Assembly: GCA_963744305.1 (NCBI GenBank)
Contig: CAVUTF010000046.1
Coordinates: 62,001-126,000 of the forward strand
DNA: 64,000 bases
Direction: 5' to 3'
From: FEN-1219 sp963744305
GTDB taxonomy: Bacteria > Pseudomonadota > Gammaproteobacteria > Steroidobacterales > Rariloculaceae
The notes under the pieces are model-generated. The model saw nothing but the letters and a program-made list of their open reading frames with translations, ran no database searches and was not told the DNA's origin. Shown here piece by piece: positions 18,729-28,083 of the stretch (its first letter is position 1; the number at the start of each line of letters is the position of its first letter). The position numbers and the translations under genes are program-made.

Positions 18729-19493
18729 TCAGGCGCCCACCTCCAAACCTTCTTGAGCACCAAGGGGTTCCCGCAGGGCCCACGGATCTTCCATCGTTGC
18801 GCTGAGCAGCAAACGATCGCCCTCTTCGGAACGCGTATAGCGCTCCACTACGCGCAGTTGCTCGCTGTGCTTGCCGTCGAATGGGTGTGGGACGAAGCCC
18901 GGCCCCCAAGGAGCGAGGTTCGCGCTGATCCCGGACGTGTCGATCACGAGCGCATCCCCTTCGTAGCGAGCCACCGAATGGCCCATCGGGCTCGATGGTT
19001 CACCGGTCGAGCGGGGGCGGGCGTCGAGATAGATCGTGCGCCGAATTTCCCACTCTCCGTAACGAAGCTCGACGCGATCATCGAGCTGCGTGATCTCCAA
19101 CTGATGCGGCGCGAATATTTCGCGCGCGAATGCCCAGGGCTCGCAGTAGAGGAAGCCCGGATCATCGGCGGGATCGACGCCGAGCGCCGCCAAGCCCTCC
19201 GCAGTCAGACGCGGACGCACATACTCCTCGCGCTGATAGCGTCCCGCGTCCGCGTACAGCTCCATCGTAGGACGTCCGTCATTGGCCGGATCGTCCAAGA
19301 GCGCGTTGAGGCGCTCGAGCCCCGCATCGCTGCACCAGAACAAGCAAAAAGTATCGAGCAGGGTGGCCGGCGGATCGCTCCACATGCCGGTAAGGTCCGG
19401 ACGAGCTTGCTGAGCCGCGGCCGGAGCGGCGAGCGCGCCCGCGGCCATGGCGACGACGCCCAAACGGGAAACGGCAAACACTCGCTGCATCAT
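18729..19493 (-). CDS. Exported protein, LTGxW-type family, DUF6152 partner
   Basis: ATG 19493 is preferred because GAGG lies just upstream and a signal peptide follows directly (AAGALAAPAAAQQ). The 254-residue product starts DLTGMWSDPPATLLDT. It has a central MGHSVARYEGDALVIDTSGI and ends with LRVVERYTRSEEGDRLLLSA, features shared with the proteins at 46113-47254 and 62885-63889. Those long beta-rich stretches suggest a lipocalin-like or sandwich fold. Function is unknown. Confidence 0.65.
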   Translation of the reverse strand: MMQRVFAVSRLGVVAMAAGALAAPAAAQQARPDLTGMWSDPPATLLDTFCLFWCSDAGLERLNALLDDPANDGRPTMELYADAGRYQREEYVRPRLTAEGLAALGVDPADDPGFLYCEPWAFAREIFAPHQLEITQLDDRVELRYGEWEIRRTIYLDARPRSTGEPSSPMGHSVARYEGDALVIDTSGISANLAPWGPGFVPHPFDGKHSEQLRVVERYTRSEEGDRLLLSATMEDPWALREPLGAQEGLEVGA

Positions 19494-19583
19494 CGGCCTC
19501 GCACGCGGATCGGGCCGGCAAAGCATGGGCACGTCCGCGCTCGAGCGCAAGTCAATGCGGCTTCCGGATTAGAATCGCGGCTC

Positions 19584-20393
19584 ATGACTCTGCAGCTCTA
19601 CCACCACGGCTCCTCCGCATGCGCCGCGAAAGTGCGGTTCGCGCTCGCCGAGAAGGAGCTGCCGTGGGTCGGCCACTACGTCGACATCCTCGCCGGCGAG
19701 CAATTCAAGCCCGAGTTCCTCGCGCTGAATCCGCGCGCGGTGGTGCCGGTGCTCGTGCACGACGGCGCCGTCATCGTCGAATCCACCGTGATCTGCGAGT
19801 ACCTCGAGGAGTCCTTCCCCGCGCATCCGATCTATCCGCGCTCGCCGCTGGAGCGGGCCCGCGTGCGCGTGTGGACGAAGGCCGTGGACGAGGAGCTGCA
19901 CCCCGCGTGCTCGGCGATCACCTACGTCGTCTCGCACCGGCACACGATCTTGCGCAACGGCGCGGGCAGCTTCGAGGAGTTCCTCGCACGCGGTGCGAAT
20001 GAAGGCACGGCCGCGCGCACGCTCAAGTGGCAATGGATTCAACTCGGGTTGGAGGCACCCGGCGCAGCCGACAAGATCCGCCTCTACGATGCGTATCTGC
20101 GCAAGATGGAGCAAGCGCTCGCGCGAATCCGAATGGCTCGTCGGCGAGCGCTTCTCGATGGCCGACATCGCGATGACGCCGTACGTGAACCGGCTCGCCG
20201 CGCTCGCGATGCACGGGTCTCTGGGAGCGCGGCCGTCTACCGCGCGTCGAGCGCTGGTTCGAGCGCGTGCGCGCGCGGCCGACGTTTCGGCCCGCGTTCG
20301 TCGAGTGGTTGCCGGCTGAGCTCGCGCAGGAGATGCGTGCAAAACGGCGAGCGCTCGTGGCCGGCGATCCGAGCGCTGCTCGGCGTCGGCTGA
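19584..20393 (+). CDS. Glutathione S-transferase, frameshifted in the C-terminal domain
   Basis: ATG 19584 opens a thioredoxin-fold N-terminal domain (LQLYHHGSSACAAKVRFALA, NPRAVVPVLVHDGAVIVEST). VPVLVHDG holds the cis-Pro and VEST the gamma-glutamyl-binding Ser. The helical C-terminal domain follows, including ERFSMADIAMTPYVNRLAAL, but reaching it needs a frame change near 20125 and another near 20220 (ERVRARPTFRPAFVEWL). Cytoplasmic GSTs conjugate glutathione to electrophiles or cleave ethers. The end is uncertain because the last segment shares a frame with the next gene; a TGA at 20391-20393 in the first frame is the best stop. Confidence 0.7.
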   Translation: MTLQLYHHGSSACAAKVRFALAEKELPWVGHYVDILAGEQFKPEFLALNPRAVVPVLVHDGAVIVESTVICEYLEESFPAHPIYPRSPLERARVRVWTKAVDEELHPACSAITYVVSHRHTILRNGAGSFEEFLARGANEGTAARTLKWQWIQLGLEAPGAADKIRLYDAYLRKMEQALARIRMARRRALLDGRHRDDAVREPARRARDARVSGSAAVYRASSAGSSACARGRRFGPRSSSGCRLSSRRRCVQNGERSWPAIRALLGVG

Positions 20394-20401
20394 TACGCCG
20401 C

Positions 20402-21525
20402 ATGGACCCCGTCGCTCACACCTTCACCGGCGCTGCGCTCGCGGCGGCCGGCCTGCGCCGCGCGACGCCGCTCGCCACCGCGGCGCTTCTGATCGGCGCG
20501 AACATCCCCGACGTCGACGTGCTCTCGTACTTCGCCGACGAATTCAAGGCGGTCGCGTTTCGGCGCGGCTGGACCCACGGCGTGCTTGCGCTCGCGCTGT
20601 GGCCGTTCGTGGTGACCGGCGCGCTGTTGCTCTGGGATCGCTGGGTTCGGCGGCGACGCAACGCCGCCGCGGCGCCCGCGCGTGCCGGTCCACTGCTCGC
20701 GGTTGCGGCGCTCGCGGTCGATCTCGCATCCGACGCTCGACTGGTTCAACAACTATGGGCTGCGCTGGCTGATGCCGTTCGACGGCCGCTGGTTCTACGG
20801 GGATGCGCTATTCGTCATCGATCCGTGGGTCGTACCTCGTGCTCGGCGGAGTTTTGTTCTTGACGTATTCGCGAAGGCGGTTGTCGCTCGCGCGCTGGAT
20901 CGTGTTCTGGTCGCTCGCATCGCTCGTCGTGCTTGCGAACCCCGCGCTCGTGCCGTTTCCCGCACGCATTCTTTGGCTCTGCGGCTTGAGCGGGCTCGTC
21001 ATAGCGCGCGCGCTCGGATGTCACGGCGGCGCGCTACCCGGCGGCGATGGAACGCGCCGCGGCGGCCGCGCTGATTCTTTTTGCGATCTACGCAGCGGCC
21101 GCTCTCACGGCTGAGCGGCTCGCGCGCGCGCTCAAGTCCGCGATGCGCTCGCGGCCGCCGGTATCGCGGCGCGTCGAGCAAGTGATGGTGGGGCCCGCGG
21201 CGGCCAACCCGTTCGGCGGCGACGTCGTTGCGGTCACGGCCGACGCGTACTACACGGGGCGATGGAATTGGCTCGCGCGGCCGCGTTTGGAGCTCGACAC
21301 CGAAACGCTGCCGCGGCCGAGCGGCGCAGTGTTCGACGCCGCCGCGCGCGCGGCGGAGGCGCGCGACTTTCTCACGTGGGCGCGTTTTCCGTACGTCGAG
21401 GTGGAGCCCGCGGACCGACGGCGCGCTGGTCGGTGCGCTTTTGGGACGTGCGTTATCCTCCGATGCGCCGCTGGGACGGGCCAACGGTGCGGCTCGATCG
21501 CGACCGCGCGATCGGGGCCGCATGA
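20402..21525 (+). pseudogene. YdjM/DUF457-type membrane-bound metal-dependent hydrolase, broken
   Basis: The start MDPVAHTFTGAALAAAGLRR, then LIGANIPDVDVLSY and RRGWTHGVLALALWP, give the His/Asp set of the YdjM/YbcI (DUF457) inner-membrane family of putative metal-dependent hydrolases. Later pieces in other frames continue it: HPTLDWFNNYGLRWLMPFDG, YLVLGGVLFLTYSRRRLSLA, RARALKSAM and finally RWSVRFWDVRYPPM, ending at 21525. At least four indels break the frame. If they are sequencing errors the gene is an ordinary full-length member of about 373 residues. If real, it is inactive. Confidence 0.6.
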
Positions 21526-21556
21526 CGGCCGAAGTGACCGACGCCGTGACTGACCG

Positions 21557-21590
21557 GTGCCTGACCCCGATGCCTGACACGGTGTCTGTC
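21557..21590. repeat. REP-like short palindromic element
   Basis: GTGCCTGACCCC (21557-21568) is followed by GCCTGACACGGTGTCTGTC. The GTGCCTGACCCC word occurs in both orientations at 33661-33697, so these belong to one dispersed element family. The inner GACACGGTGTC can form a small hairpin. It sits directly after the stop of the DUF4142 gene on the minus strand, where it could protect the mRNA end. Confidence 0.5.
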
Positions 21591-22180
21591 CTAGCGGGTC
21601 GACGGCGACGTCGGGTCGGTGCGCAGCTGCGGATCGGGCCTCGCGTCGGTGAGGCGCGGTGCTGGTCGTGCCCGCCGTGCCCTCCGGAGTCTGCAGCGAT
21701 TGTGCGATCGCGAGATGCTCGCGCAGCGTCGGCAGCCGCTCCGTCGCGAACGTCATGATCTCTTTGTTCGGGTTGGCGTGCGTCTGCGCCGTGAAACTTC
21801 TCGATCGCTTTTTCGTGACCCATGACCATGTGGCCCGCGAACGCCGAGTCGAACGCCGGGCCCGACAGCTTCTCGAGCGCAGCGTAGTGCTCGAGCGCTT
21901 CGGCGCTTGGCTCGCTCGGGATCGGGACACCGAGAGGCTTCGCGAGCGCGGTGGTCTTCTCGAGCGCGCGCGTGTGATCGGCTTGCAGCTTCGCTCCGTA
22001 ATTTCGAACGCCTTCGGTGCTACCGCGCTGCTGGGCAAGCTGGCCCATGCGGATTTCTGCGAGGTCGATGAGGAGCACTTCCGACAGGAATTTGGAATCG
22101 TCGACGTCCTCGGCGAACGCCGCGAGCGCGGCTGCCGCCGCGAAGCCCAGCGCCATCAATAGCCTGTTCCTCTTTCTCAT
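21591..22180 (-). CDS. DUF4142-family exported protein, frameshifted
   Basis: From ATG 22180 a signal peptide (MALGFAAAAALAAFA) leads into the DUF4142 helical bundle: DSKFLSEVLLIDLAEIRMGQ, NYGAKLQADHTRALEKT and FAGHMVMGHEKAIEKF. A frame change near 21775 continues it as THANPNKEIMTFATERLPTL and LREHLAIAQSLQ. A last shift gives a tail with a TAG at 21591-21593. DUF4142 proteins are ferritin-like four-helix periplasmic proteins of unknown function, often induced by stress. The fold assignment is secure; the C-terminus is not. Confidence 0.7.
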
Positions 22181-22269
22181 GGCTGCTCTCCTTGCAGTCG
22201 AATTTGGCCCTCCGTCGTTTTGCAAGACGCGTACCAGGCTGGCAAATGTGAGATAACGGCAGCCTCACA

Positions 22270-22671
22270 ATGGCGCGACTCATCGCAGCAGACGCGAGCC
22301 CGCTGATCGGCCTTGCCGCGGCCGACAGCTTCGGCGTGCTGCGCGGGCTGTTCGGCACGGTCACGATCACCCGCACGGTGAAGGACGAAGTCATGGCGGG
22401 GGCCGACCTGCCGGGTGCCCGGGAGTTGGAGGCGGCCATGCGCGAGGGCTGGATCCGCGTGGCACCGGCTCCGCCTTCGACCTGGCAATTCACGACTCTG
22501 AGCGCCGGCGAGGCGAGCACGATCGCGCTCGCGTTGGAGCACGACGGCGCGGCCCTCGTGCTCATGGACGATGTGCTCGGCCGCGAGCAGGCCGCAGCGC
22601 TGGGGCTCGAGGTGACCGACACGCCGGGAGTGCTGCTCGCAGCGAAACGCGCAGGCCTGATATCCGGTTAG
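22270..22671 (+). CDS. PIN-domain protein (DUF3368-like toxin) without a visible antitoxin
   Basis: A 133-residue protein with the DUF3368/PIN layout: first acidic residue in ADASPLIGLAA, then TRTVKDEVMAG, LSAGEASTIALALEHD and LVLMDDVLGREQAAALG. It ends GVLLAAKRAGLI, typical of the VapC-like group paired with UPF0175 antitoxins. PIN toxins cleave RNA using Mg2+ held by three or four acidic residues. Only 89 bases separate it from the divergent DUF4142 gene, and no antitoxin frame is present there. Its stop overlaps the convergent SMP-30 gene by four bases. It may be an orphan toxin or be neutralised in trans. Confidence 0.75.
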   Translation: MARLIAADASPLIGLAAADSFGVLRGLFGTVTITRTVKDEVMAGADLPGARELEAAMREGWIRVAPAPPSTWQFTTLSAGEASTIALALEHDGAALVLMDDVLGREQAAALGLEVTDTPGVLLAAKRAGLISG

Positions 22672-23723
22672 GCGATGTGCGCGCCGCTCACTCCGACGTA
22701 CACCGCGTAGAGCGACTGGCTCGCCGTCATGAACAATCGATTCCGGCGCACGCCGCCGAAGCAGACGTTCGCGCACACCTCGGGCAGCCGGATCATCCCG
22801 ATGCGCTCGCCGTCGGGCGCGATCACCTGTACGCCTGGCCGCGCGCCGGCCCAGACGTTGCCGTCCGCGTCGCAGCGGATGCCGTCCGCCGCCGATGGCG
22901 TGCCCGCGCCCGGAATGTCGAGCTGCGCGAACCGCCGGCCGTTGCGCAGCGCGGCGCCGGCGACGTCCCACACCTTGATCTCACGCGGCATGCCGGTATC
23001 GGCAACGTAGAGCTTCGTGTAATCGGGCGAGAAGCAAAGCCCGTTCGGCTGGCCGACCTCGTCGCTCACCATTGCGAGGCGGCCCGACTCGCCGTCCACG
23101 CGATACACGGCTTCCTTCGTCTCGACTTCCGCCCGCGCGCCTTCGTAGTCGCCGCGGATGCCGTAGGACGGATCGGTGAACCAGATGCTGCCGTCCGGAT
23201 GCACGACGATGTCGTTCGGCGAGTTCAGCCGCTTACCGTCGAACCGTTCCGCAACGGTCGTCACGCTGCCGTCGTGCTCGTAGCGCGCGACGCGCCGTCC
23301 GCCGTGCTCGCAGGACAGCTGCCGGCCCTGAAAGTCGAACGTGTTGCCGTTGCTGTTGCCCGACGGGTTGCGAAAGGTCGTGACGCGCGCGTCGTCGACG
23401 ACGAAGCGCATCTGCACGTTGTTCGGAATGTCGCTCCACACGAGGTACCGGCCGACGCCGTTCCAAGCCGGTCCCTCGGCCCACAGCGTGCCCACGTGCA
23501 ACCGCTGAATCGGCGTGTTGAAAATGATGTAGCGCTGAAAGCGCGGATCGAGCGCGACGAAGTCCGGGTCCGGATAGCGCAACGGCGTCTGGCCGGACCA
23601 GTCGCGCGGCGTCGCCTCGGGAGACACGTTCGCGCCCGGCGCAACTTGCGCTCTCGCGCTCGGCAGCGCCGCAGCAGCGAGCGCCGCGCTCAGGAAAGCT
23701 CGACGGTTCCAAGTTGAATCCAT
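22668..23723 (-). CDS. SMP-30/gluconolactonase/LRE-family protein, Tat-exported
   Basis: ATG 23723 has GGGAGG seven bases upstream; the Tat signal is NRRAFLSAALAAAALPSARA. The roughly 351-residue mature protein is a six-bladed SMP-30 propeller. Diagnostic motifs are LWAEGPAWNG with the metal-binding Glu, LNSPNDIVVHPDGSIWFTDP with the Asn and Asp ligands, EVGQPNGLCFSPDYTKLYVA and DGIRCDADGNVW. Family members hydrolyse aldonolactones or related lactones in a Ca2+- or Zn2+-dependent way. A Tat signal is common in the gluconolactonase subgroup. Substrate specificity cannot be read from the sequence. Confidence 0.87.
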   Translation of the reverse strand: MDSTWNRRAFLSAALAAAALPSARAQVAPGANVSPEATPRDWSGQTPLRYPDPDFVALDPRFQRYIIFNTPIQRLHVGTLWAEGPAWNGVGRYLVWSDIPNNVQMRFVVDDARVTTFRNPSGNSNGNTFDFQGRQLSCEHGGRRVARYEHDGSVTTVAERFDGKRLNSPNDIVVHPDGSIWFTDPSYGIRGDYEGARAEVETKEAVYRVDGESGRLAMVSDEVGQPNGLCFSPDYTKLYVADTGMPREIKVWDVAGAALRNGRRFAQLDIPGAGTPSAADGIRCDADGNVWAGARPGVQVIAPDGERIGMIRLPEVCANVCFGGVRRNRLFMTASQSLYAVYVGVSGAHIA

Positions 23724-23750
23724 GCGCGTACCTCCCAAGCGAAATCGCGG

Positions 23751-26455
23751 CTAGCGGCAGCCCGACGAAGGTGCGGCCATCGCCAATGCTCGCGAAGCCG
23801 CATCACGCTGCGCCGCGACGCTTGGCAGCGGTGCAACCGGGCTCGCGAGGAAACCTCCGGCGGCGGCCGGCGCGGCCGTCGCCGCTTCGACGGTGAACGT
23901 GCTCTGCTGCGCCGCGAGCTGCGGAATGCAGCGCTCGGCGAGCAGCGCGTCGCCGACCGTGGCCGGCGTCTCGAGCGGGATCACCGAGCCGGTGATCTCG
24001 TTCGGCGAATCGATCGTGACCTCGCCGTCGATGCCGAGATTCGACGACGCGTCGATCTGACTCTCGGCCGAGGCGACGAAAACTCCGGCGTGGATCGTGA
24101 TGTTGCCGCCGTTGCCCGCGTTCGCGCGGGCGATGACGTCGCTCGCATCGAGAATCACGAACTCGGGATCGATGAAGATGTTGCCGCCGGCCGCCTCCGG
24201 CGTGACGCCGCCCGCCTCCGCGCTGATCAGCGAGTCCGTCGCCATGACCTGACGCCCCGCTGTGATGACGATGTCGCCGCCGGCCGAGTGCGCGGCGCTC
24301 GTACGAATAGCGGCCGCGTCGAGCGTGAGCGAATCCTGGGCGGTCACGGCGAGCGTGCCTGCGTCGCCCGCGCCCGTGCTGCTCGCCGACAACAGCGCAC
24401 CGCCGCGCAGCAGGATCGTATTCGCCGACAGCACGACGTCGCCGCCGGCGCCGGCGTCCGCTCCCGCGCCGGTCGACTCGCTCGCGATCCGCGCGTTCGC
24501 GATCTCGAGGTGGTCGACCGAGATGTTGATCTCGCCGCCGTTGCCGGCAAGGCTCGTGTTGCCGACGATCTCCGCGCCGTCCGCGAGCGTGAGGCTCGGC
24601 GCCTGAATCGAAATGTTGCCGGCGTGGCCCATGCGCGGGCCCTCGACTGCACCCGCTTCCTCCGCCTCGACCTCCGTCGACGCTCTGATCGCCGACCCCT
24701 GGCCGTCGCCGCGCGCGCCGACGAGCGTGATCGCGCCGGTCGCGACGATCTGCAATGGACCGCCGTCGCCGATGCCCGACGTGCCCGTCGCGATGCGCGC
24801 GCCGTCGTCGAGCTCGACCGTCCCGGCTTCGATCGCGATCGAGCCGGCGTCGCCCGTGGACGTAAAAAAATTGCTCGCGGTGATGCGCGAGCCGCGATTG
24901 TTCGCGGGATTGGGATCGCCGTTCGAGCCCGTCACGATCAGCGCGGTCGGCGCGACGATCGTGATGATGCCTCCCGGGCCTGCGGCCTCCGCGACGCTGC
25001 CGACGCGCGAGCCGTTCAGCACCTCCACAATCGGCGCATCGAGCCGGATGTCTCCGCCGCGTGCGGCGGAGCCACTGTTCGCATTGACCTGCGCCTCCTG
25101 ACTCACTGTGACGCGCTCTGCCGCGTCGAGCACGATGTTGCCGGCCGCGCCGCCGCCTGCCGTCGTCGCCGCGAGCACTGCGCCGTCGCGAATCGTGATG
25201 CGATTCGCCGTGATCGCGATTTCGCCGCCGGCGCCGGATGCACCCGCCGCAACGTTGGACTGCAGGCCCGAGGCGTTCGGGTTGGCAGCCCCCGCGCCGC
25301 CGCCACCGCCGCCTCCGCCGCCGCCACCTCCTCCGCCGCCACCGGGCGTGCCGCCTCCGGTACCCGGTACTGCGCCCTCGATGATCACGCCGCCCGTCGC
25401 GGTCAGCGCGACACGTCCGCCCAGGCCGCTGCCGGTCGTGCTCGTGCGAATCTGGCTGCCGCCGGCGAGGCGCGCGTCGGTCGCGTCGACGCGCACGTTG
25501 CCCGTGGCCACGGTCGCATTCGTGCCGGTCGTGCCCGCGGCGACCTGCGCGGCGCCGGCCATGAGGAACTGGCCGCCGCGGATGTAGATGTCGCCGGCGC
25601 CCGTGCTGGCGCCGCCGCCCGCACCGCCGCCTCCGCCGCCGGTCCGCCGCCCGGTCCACCGCCGCCGGGGCCACCGCCGCCGCCACCACCACCGCCACCG
25701 GCTGCCCGCGTGTCGACTTGGCCGCCGCGGATCGTCACGTTGCCGAACGCAGTGGTCGGCGTGCCCGGCGGCGGGCGGCCTTGCAAGCTCACGCGGCCTG
25801 CGCCCGCCGCGCTTTGCAAATCGATCGTGCCGCCCGGTGCCGTCAATGTCGCGGTCGAGAGATCGAGGACGCCGCCGATGAGCGAGAGCGACTTACCGCT
25901 GGTCACCGCGAGCGTTGCATTGTTGACCGTGATCGCGCCGATGCTCGCATCGAGAAAGCCGAAAGCCGTCGGATTGGCCGTCGTCAACACCGTGTCGGCG
26001 ACGCGCGTGGCATCGAAGCGTCCGCCGCCGCCGAGGACCAACGTGTCCGCGGTCGTCGCGTGAAAGCCGCCTTGCACGTCGAGCGCGGCGCCCGCGCCGA
26101 ACACGATGCCGTTCGGATTGAGCAGCCAGAGATCCGCGCCGGGGATTTGACTGCGCAGCACGCCGGAGATCGTCGAAACACCCGCTCCCGTGACGCGGCC
26201 GATGACGTTGGTCGTCGCGGCGTTGGCCGTGAACGTCGCGCTTTCGCCCGCGCGCACGTTGAGCTCGCTGAAGCTGTGGAAGAGATTCGGGCCGGCGCGT
26301 GTGCCGAGCGCCTCGTCGATCACGAAGGCCGGACCGGTGAGCGCCCCGGCAGGCCCGAGCGTGCCGTCGGTCACGATCTGCGCGGACGACGGCGCGGCGA
26401 TGCCGAGCGCCGCCAGGGTCTCGAGCACGATTTTCTGAACGTTCTTTCGCGGCAC
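23751..26455 (-). CDS. FhaB-like two-partner secretion exoprotein, one frameshift
   Basis: The GTG at 26455 lies eight bases after the FhaC stop. Its signal region (NVQKIVLETLAALGIAAPSS) leads to a TPS secretion domain: FHSFSELNVRAGESATFTA, then IPGADLWLLNPNGIVFGAGA with the hallmark NPNGI. The passenger is built of repeated beta-helix rungs (GGEINISVDHLEIANARIAS and similar) interrupted by Gly-rich linkers. A one-base break falls in the Gly/Pro linker near 25640, and the rest continues to 23751. With the break mended the protein has about 900 residues, small for an adhesin. The C-terminus (LAERCIPQLAAQQSTFTVEA) has paired Cys potential. Its partner genes lie immediately upstream. Confidence 0.85.
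25298..25345 (-). repeat. Polyglycine tract in the exoprotein (GGN codon repeat)
   Basis: Sixteen consecutive glycine codons (mostly GGC and GGT/GGA) interrupt the exoprotein between GGGTP and AGAANPN. A second Gly/Pro tract (GGGGPGGGGPGGGP) lies at about 25640-25710 and contains the frame break. Such trinucleotide runs are prone to in-frame length change and to assembly error. Confidence 0.75.
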
Positions 26456-26463
26456 TCGGCGCA

Positions 26464-28072
26464 CTAGAACCCTCGGTTGAAGCTGAAGCGGTAGTGGAAC
26501 CCCTTGTCCTGCAGCGACTCGGTCGCGGTGTTCTGCTCGTCGAAATCCTCGCCCCAATACACCTCGGCGTGGAACGCGGGCAGCGGGTCCCAGAGCACGC
26601 CGATACCGGCGCTCGCGATTCGCGCTTTGCTCGCGGTCGGCAAGGCTTCGTCCTCGTCCCAGGACACACCGTAGTCGGCGAACAAGGCGAGATTGAAGTG
26701 ACCGCGCGCGCGGCCCGCGTCGTCGACGATCGGCGGAAACTGGTATTCGATCGTCGCCGCCGCGCCGTTGTCGCGCACGAATTGATTCACGCGGTAGCCG
26801 CGCACGCTGTAGCGTCCGCCGACCGGCATCTTGAACATCGCGAGCAGCGGATCGTGCGCGTCCTGCAATGCGCCGTTCACGGAGCAACCGGCTGCTTCGC
26901 CAAGCGAGGCTGCGAACCCACTGCGCCTGGCCCAGGAACGCCGTGAACTTCGTGTCCGGTCCCACGTCGTTGATCGTGGCGTCGAGTGCGTCGACGCCAA
27001 CCTGGAACACGCCGCGCAGCGCCCACGCTTGACCCGCGCCGCGGCGCGTCCATTCGGCGCCGAGCGACACGGCGCTGCCCGTTGCGCGGCCCTCCACGTC
27101 GCCCGGCGAGAACGAGAACGGCACTCCGAGCAGCGTGCTCTCCGTGCGCTTGTGGTCGAATCCGACGATGCCGCGCAACGTGCGATCGGGCTCGCGGATG
27201 AACGGATGACTCACCGTGAGGCTCCACGATTCGAGATCGCTCGCGATGTCGATGTCGTCGAACGGCTCTTCGATGATGTCCGCTTGCTGGTCGGCGAGCA
27301 AAACGTCGAGCGTCGTTCCGGCCGCGTTCAACGGCACGCGATACGACAGCACGTTGTCGTCCACACCCTCCGTGACGCCGAACTGGCCGTTCAACGTGTC
27401 GCCGTTGCCGACCAGGCCGCGATAGGTAAAGCCCAACGTGCCCCGATCCTCTCCGACCGTCGGCGAGCGGTCGTTGGCGGCCGACACCTCGAGCTCGAAC
27501 GCCGGCCGCTCGGTGATCGCGAGCCGCAAGTGACTCTCCCCGAGCTCCGCTCCCGGCAACAGTTGCGCGTTCACGCGCTCCACGAGCGGCTCCTCTCGGA
27601 GCGCCTGCAAGCCGATCTCGAGATCGGCGATGTCGACCGGCGTCGCGACGTAGCGCTCGACGCGGCGCGCGATCGCGCCGTCGCGCCACCTGCGGTTGCC
27701 TTCGATTTCGATGTCCGCGAGCGTGCCTTCCACGGCGCGCAGAGTGACGGCGCCGTCGGCGACGCGCTGATCCGGAATCACGACGCCCGAGCTCACGTAG
27801 CCGCGGTCGACGTAGGCGCGCGACAGCGTATGCCGCAGCTCGTGCAGCTCCTCGAGCGAGACGACGCGATTCGCGTAGGGCGCAGTCAACGCCGCGAGCT
27901 CCTGCGGCGTGAACACGGTGCTGCCCTCGATGCGGATCTCATCCACGCGGATCGCGTCGACCGCGGCTAGGGACTCCGGCGGAATCTCTTCGAGCTGTGC
28001 CGAGACGGAAGACGCGGCGAACGCCAACGCGACTGCGATCGAGCTTCGAACGGCTGCGGTTAGCGGCGTCAT
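26464..28072 (-). CDS. ShlB/FhaC/HecB-family two-partner secretion transporter, one frameshift
   Basis: From ATG 28072 the protein has a signal peptide (SSIAVALAFAASSVSA), two POTRA domains (IRIEGSTVFTPQELAAL; GTLADIEIEGNRRWRDGAI) and a 16-stranded Omp85-type barrel. The family's L6 loop motif is GGRYSVRGYRVNQFVRDNGA, and the last strand is YRFSFNRGF with the terminal Phe for BAM insertion. A single frame break near 26890 separates residues before and after WVRSLAW. The protein exports the downstream exoprotein across the outer membrane. It lies 11 bases after the CHAT gene, so the three genes form one operon. Confidence 0.9.
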
Positions 28073-28083
28073 CGTCGCACTCG

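Noticed and set aside
24090..26063. A 657-codon plus-strand open frame
   Set aside because: It is antisense to the FhaB-like exoprotein, has Arg-rich composition typical of the reverse frame of high-GC genes, and shows no domain.
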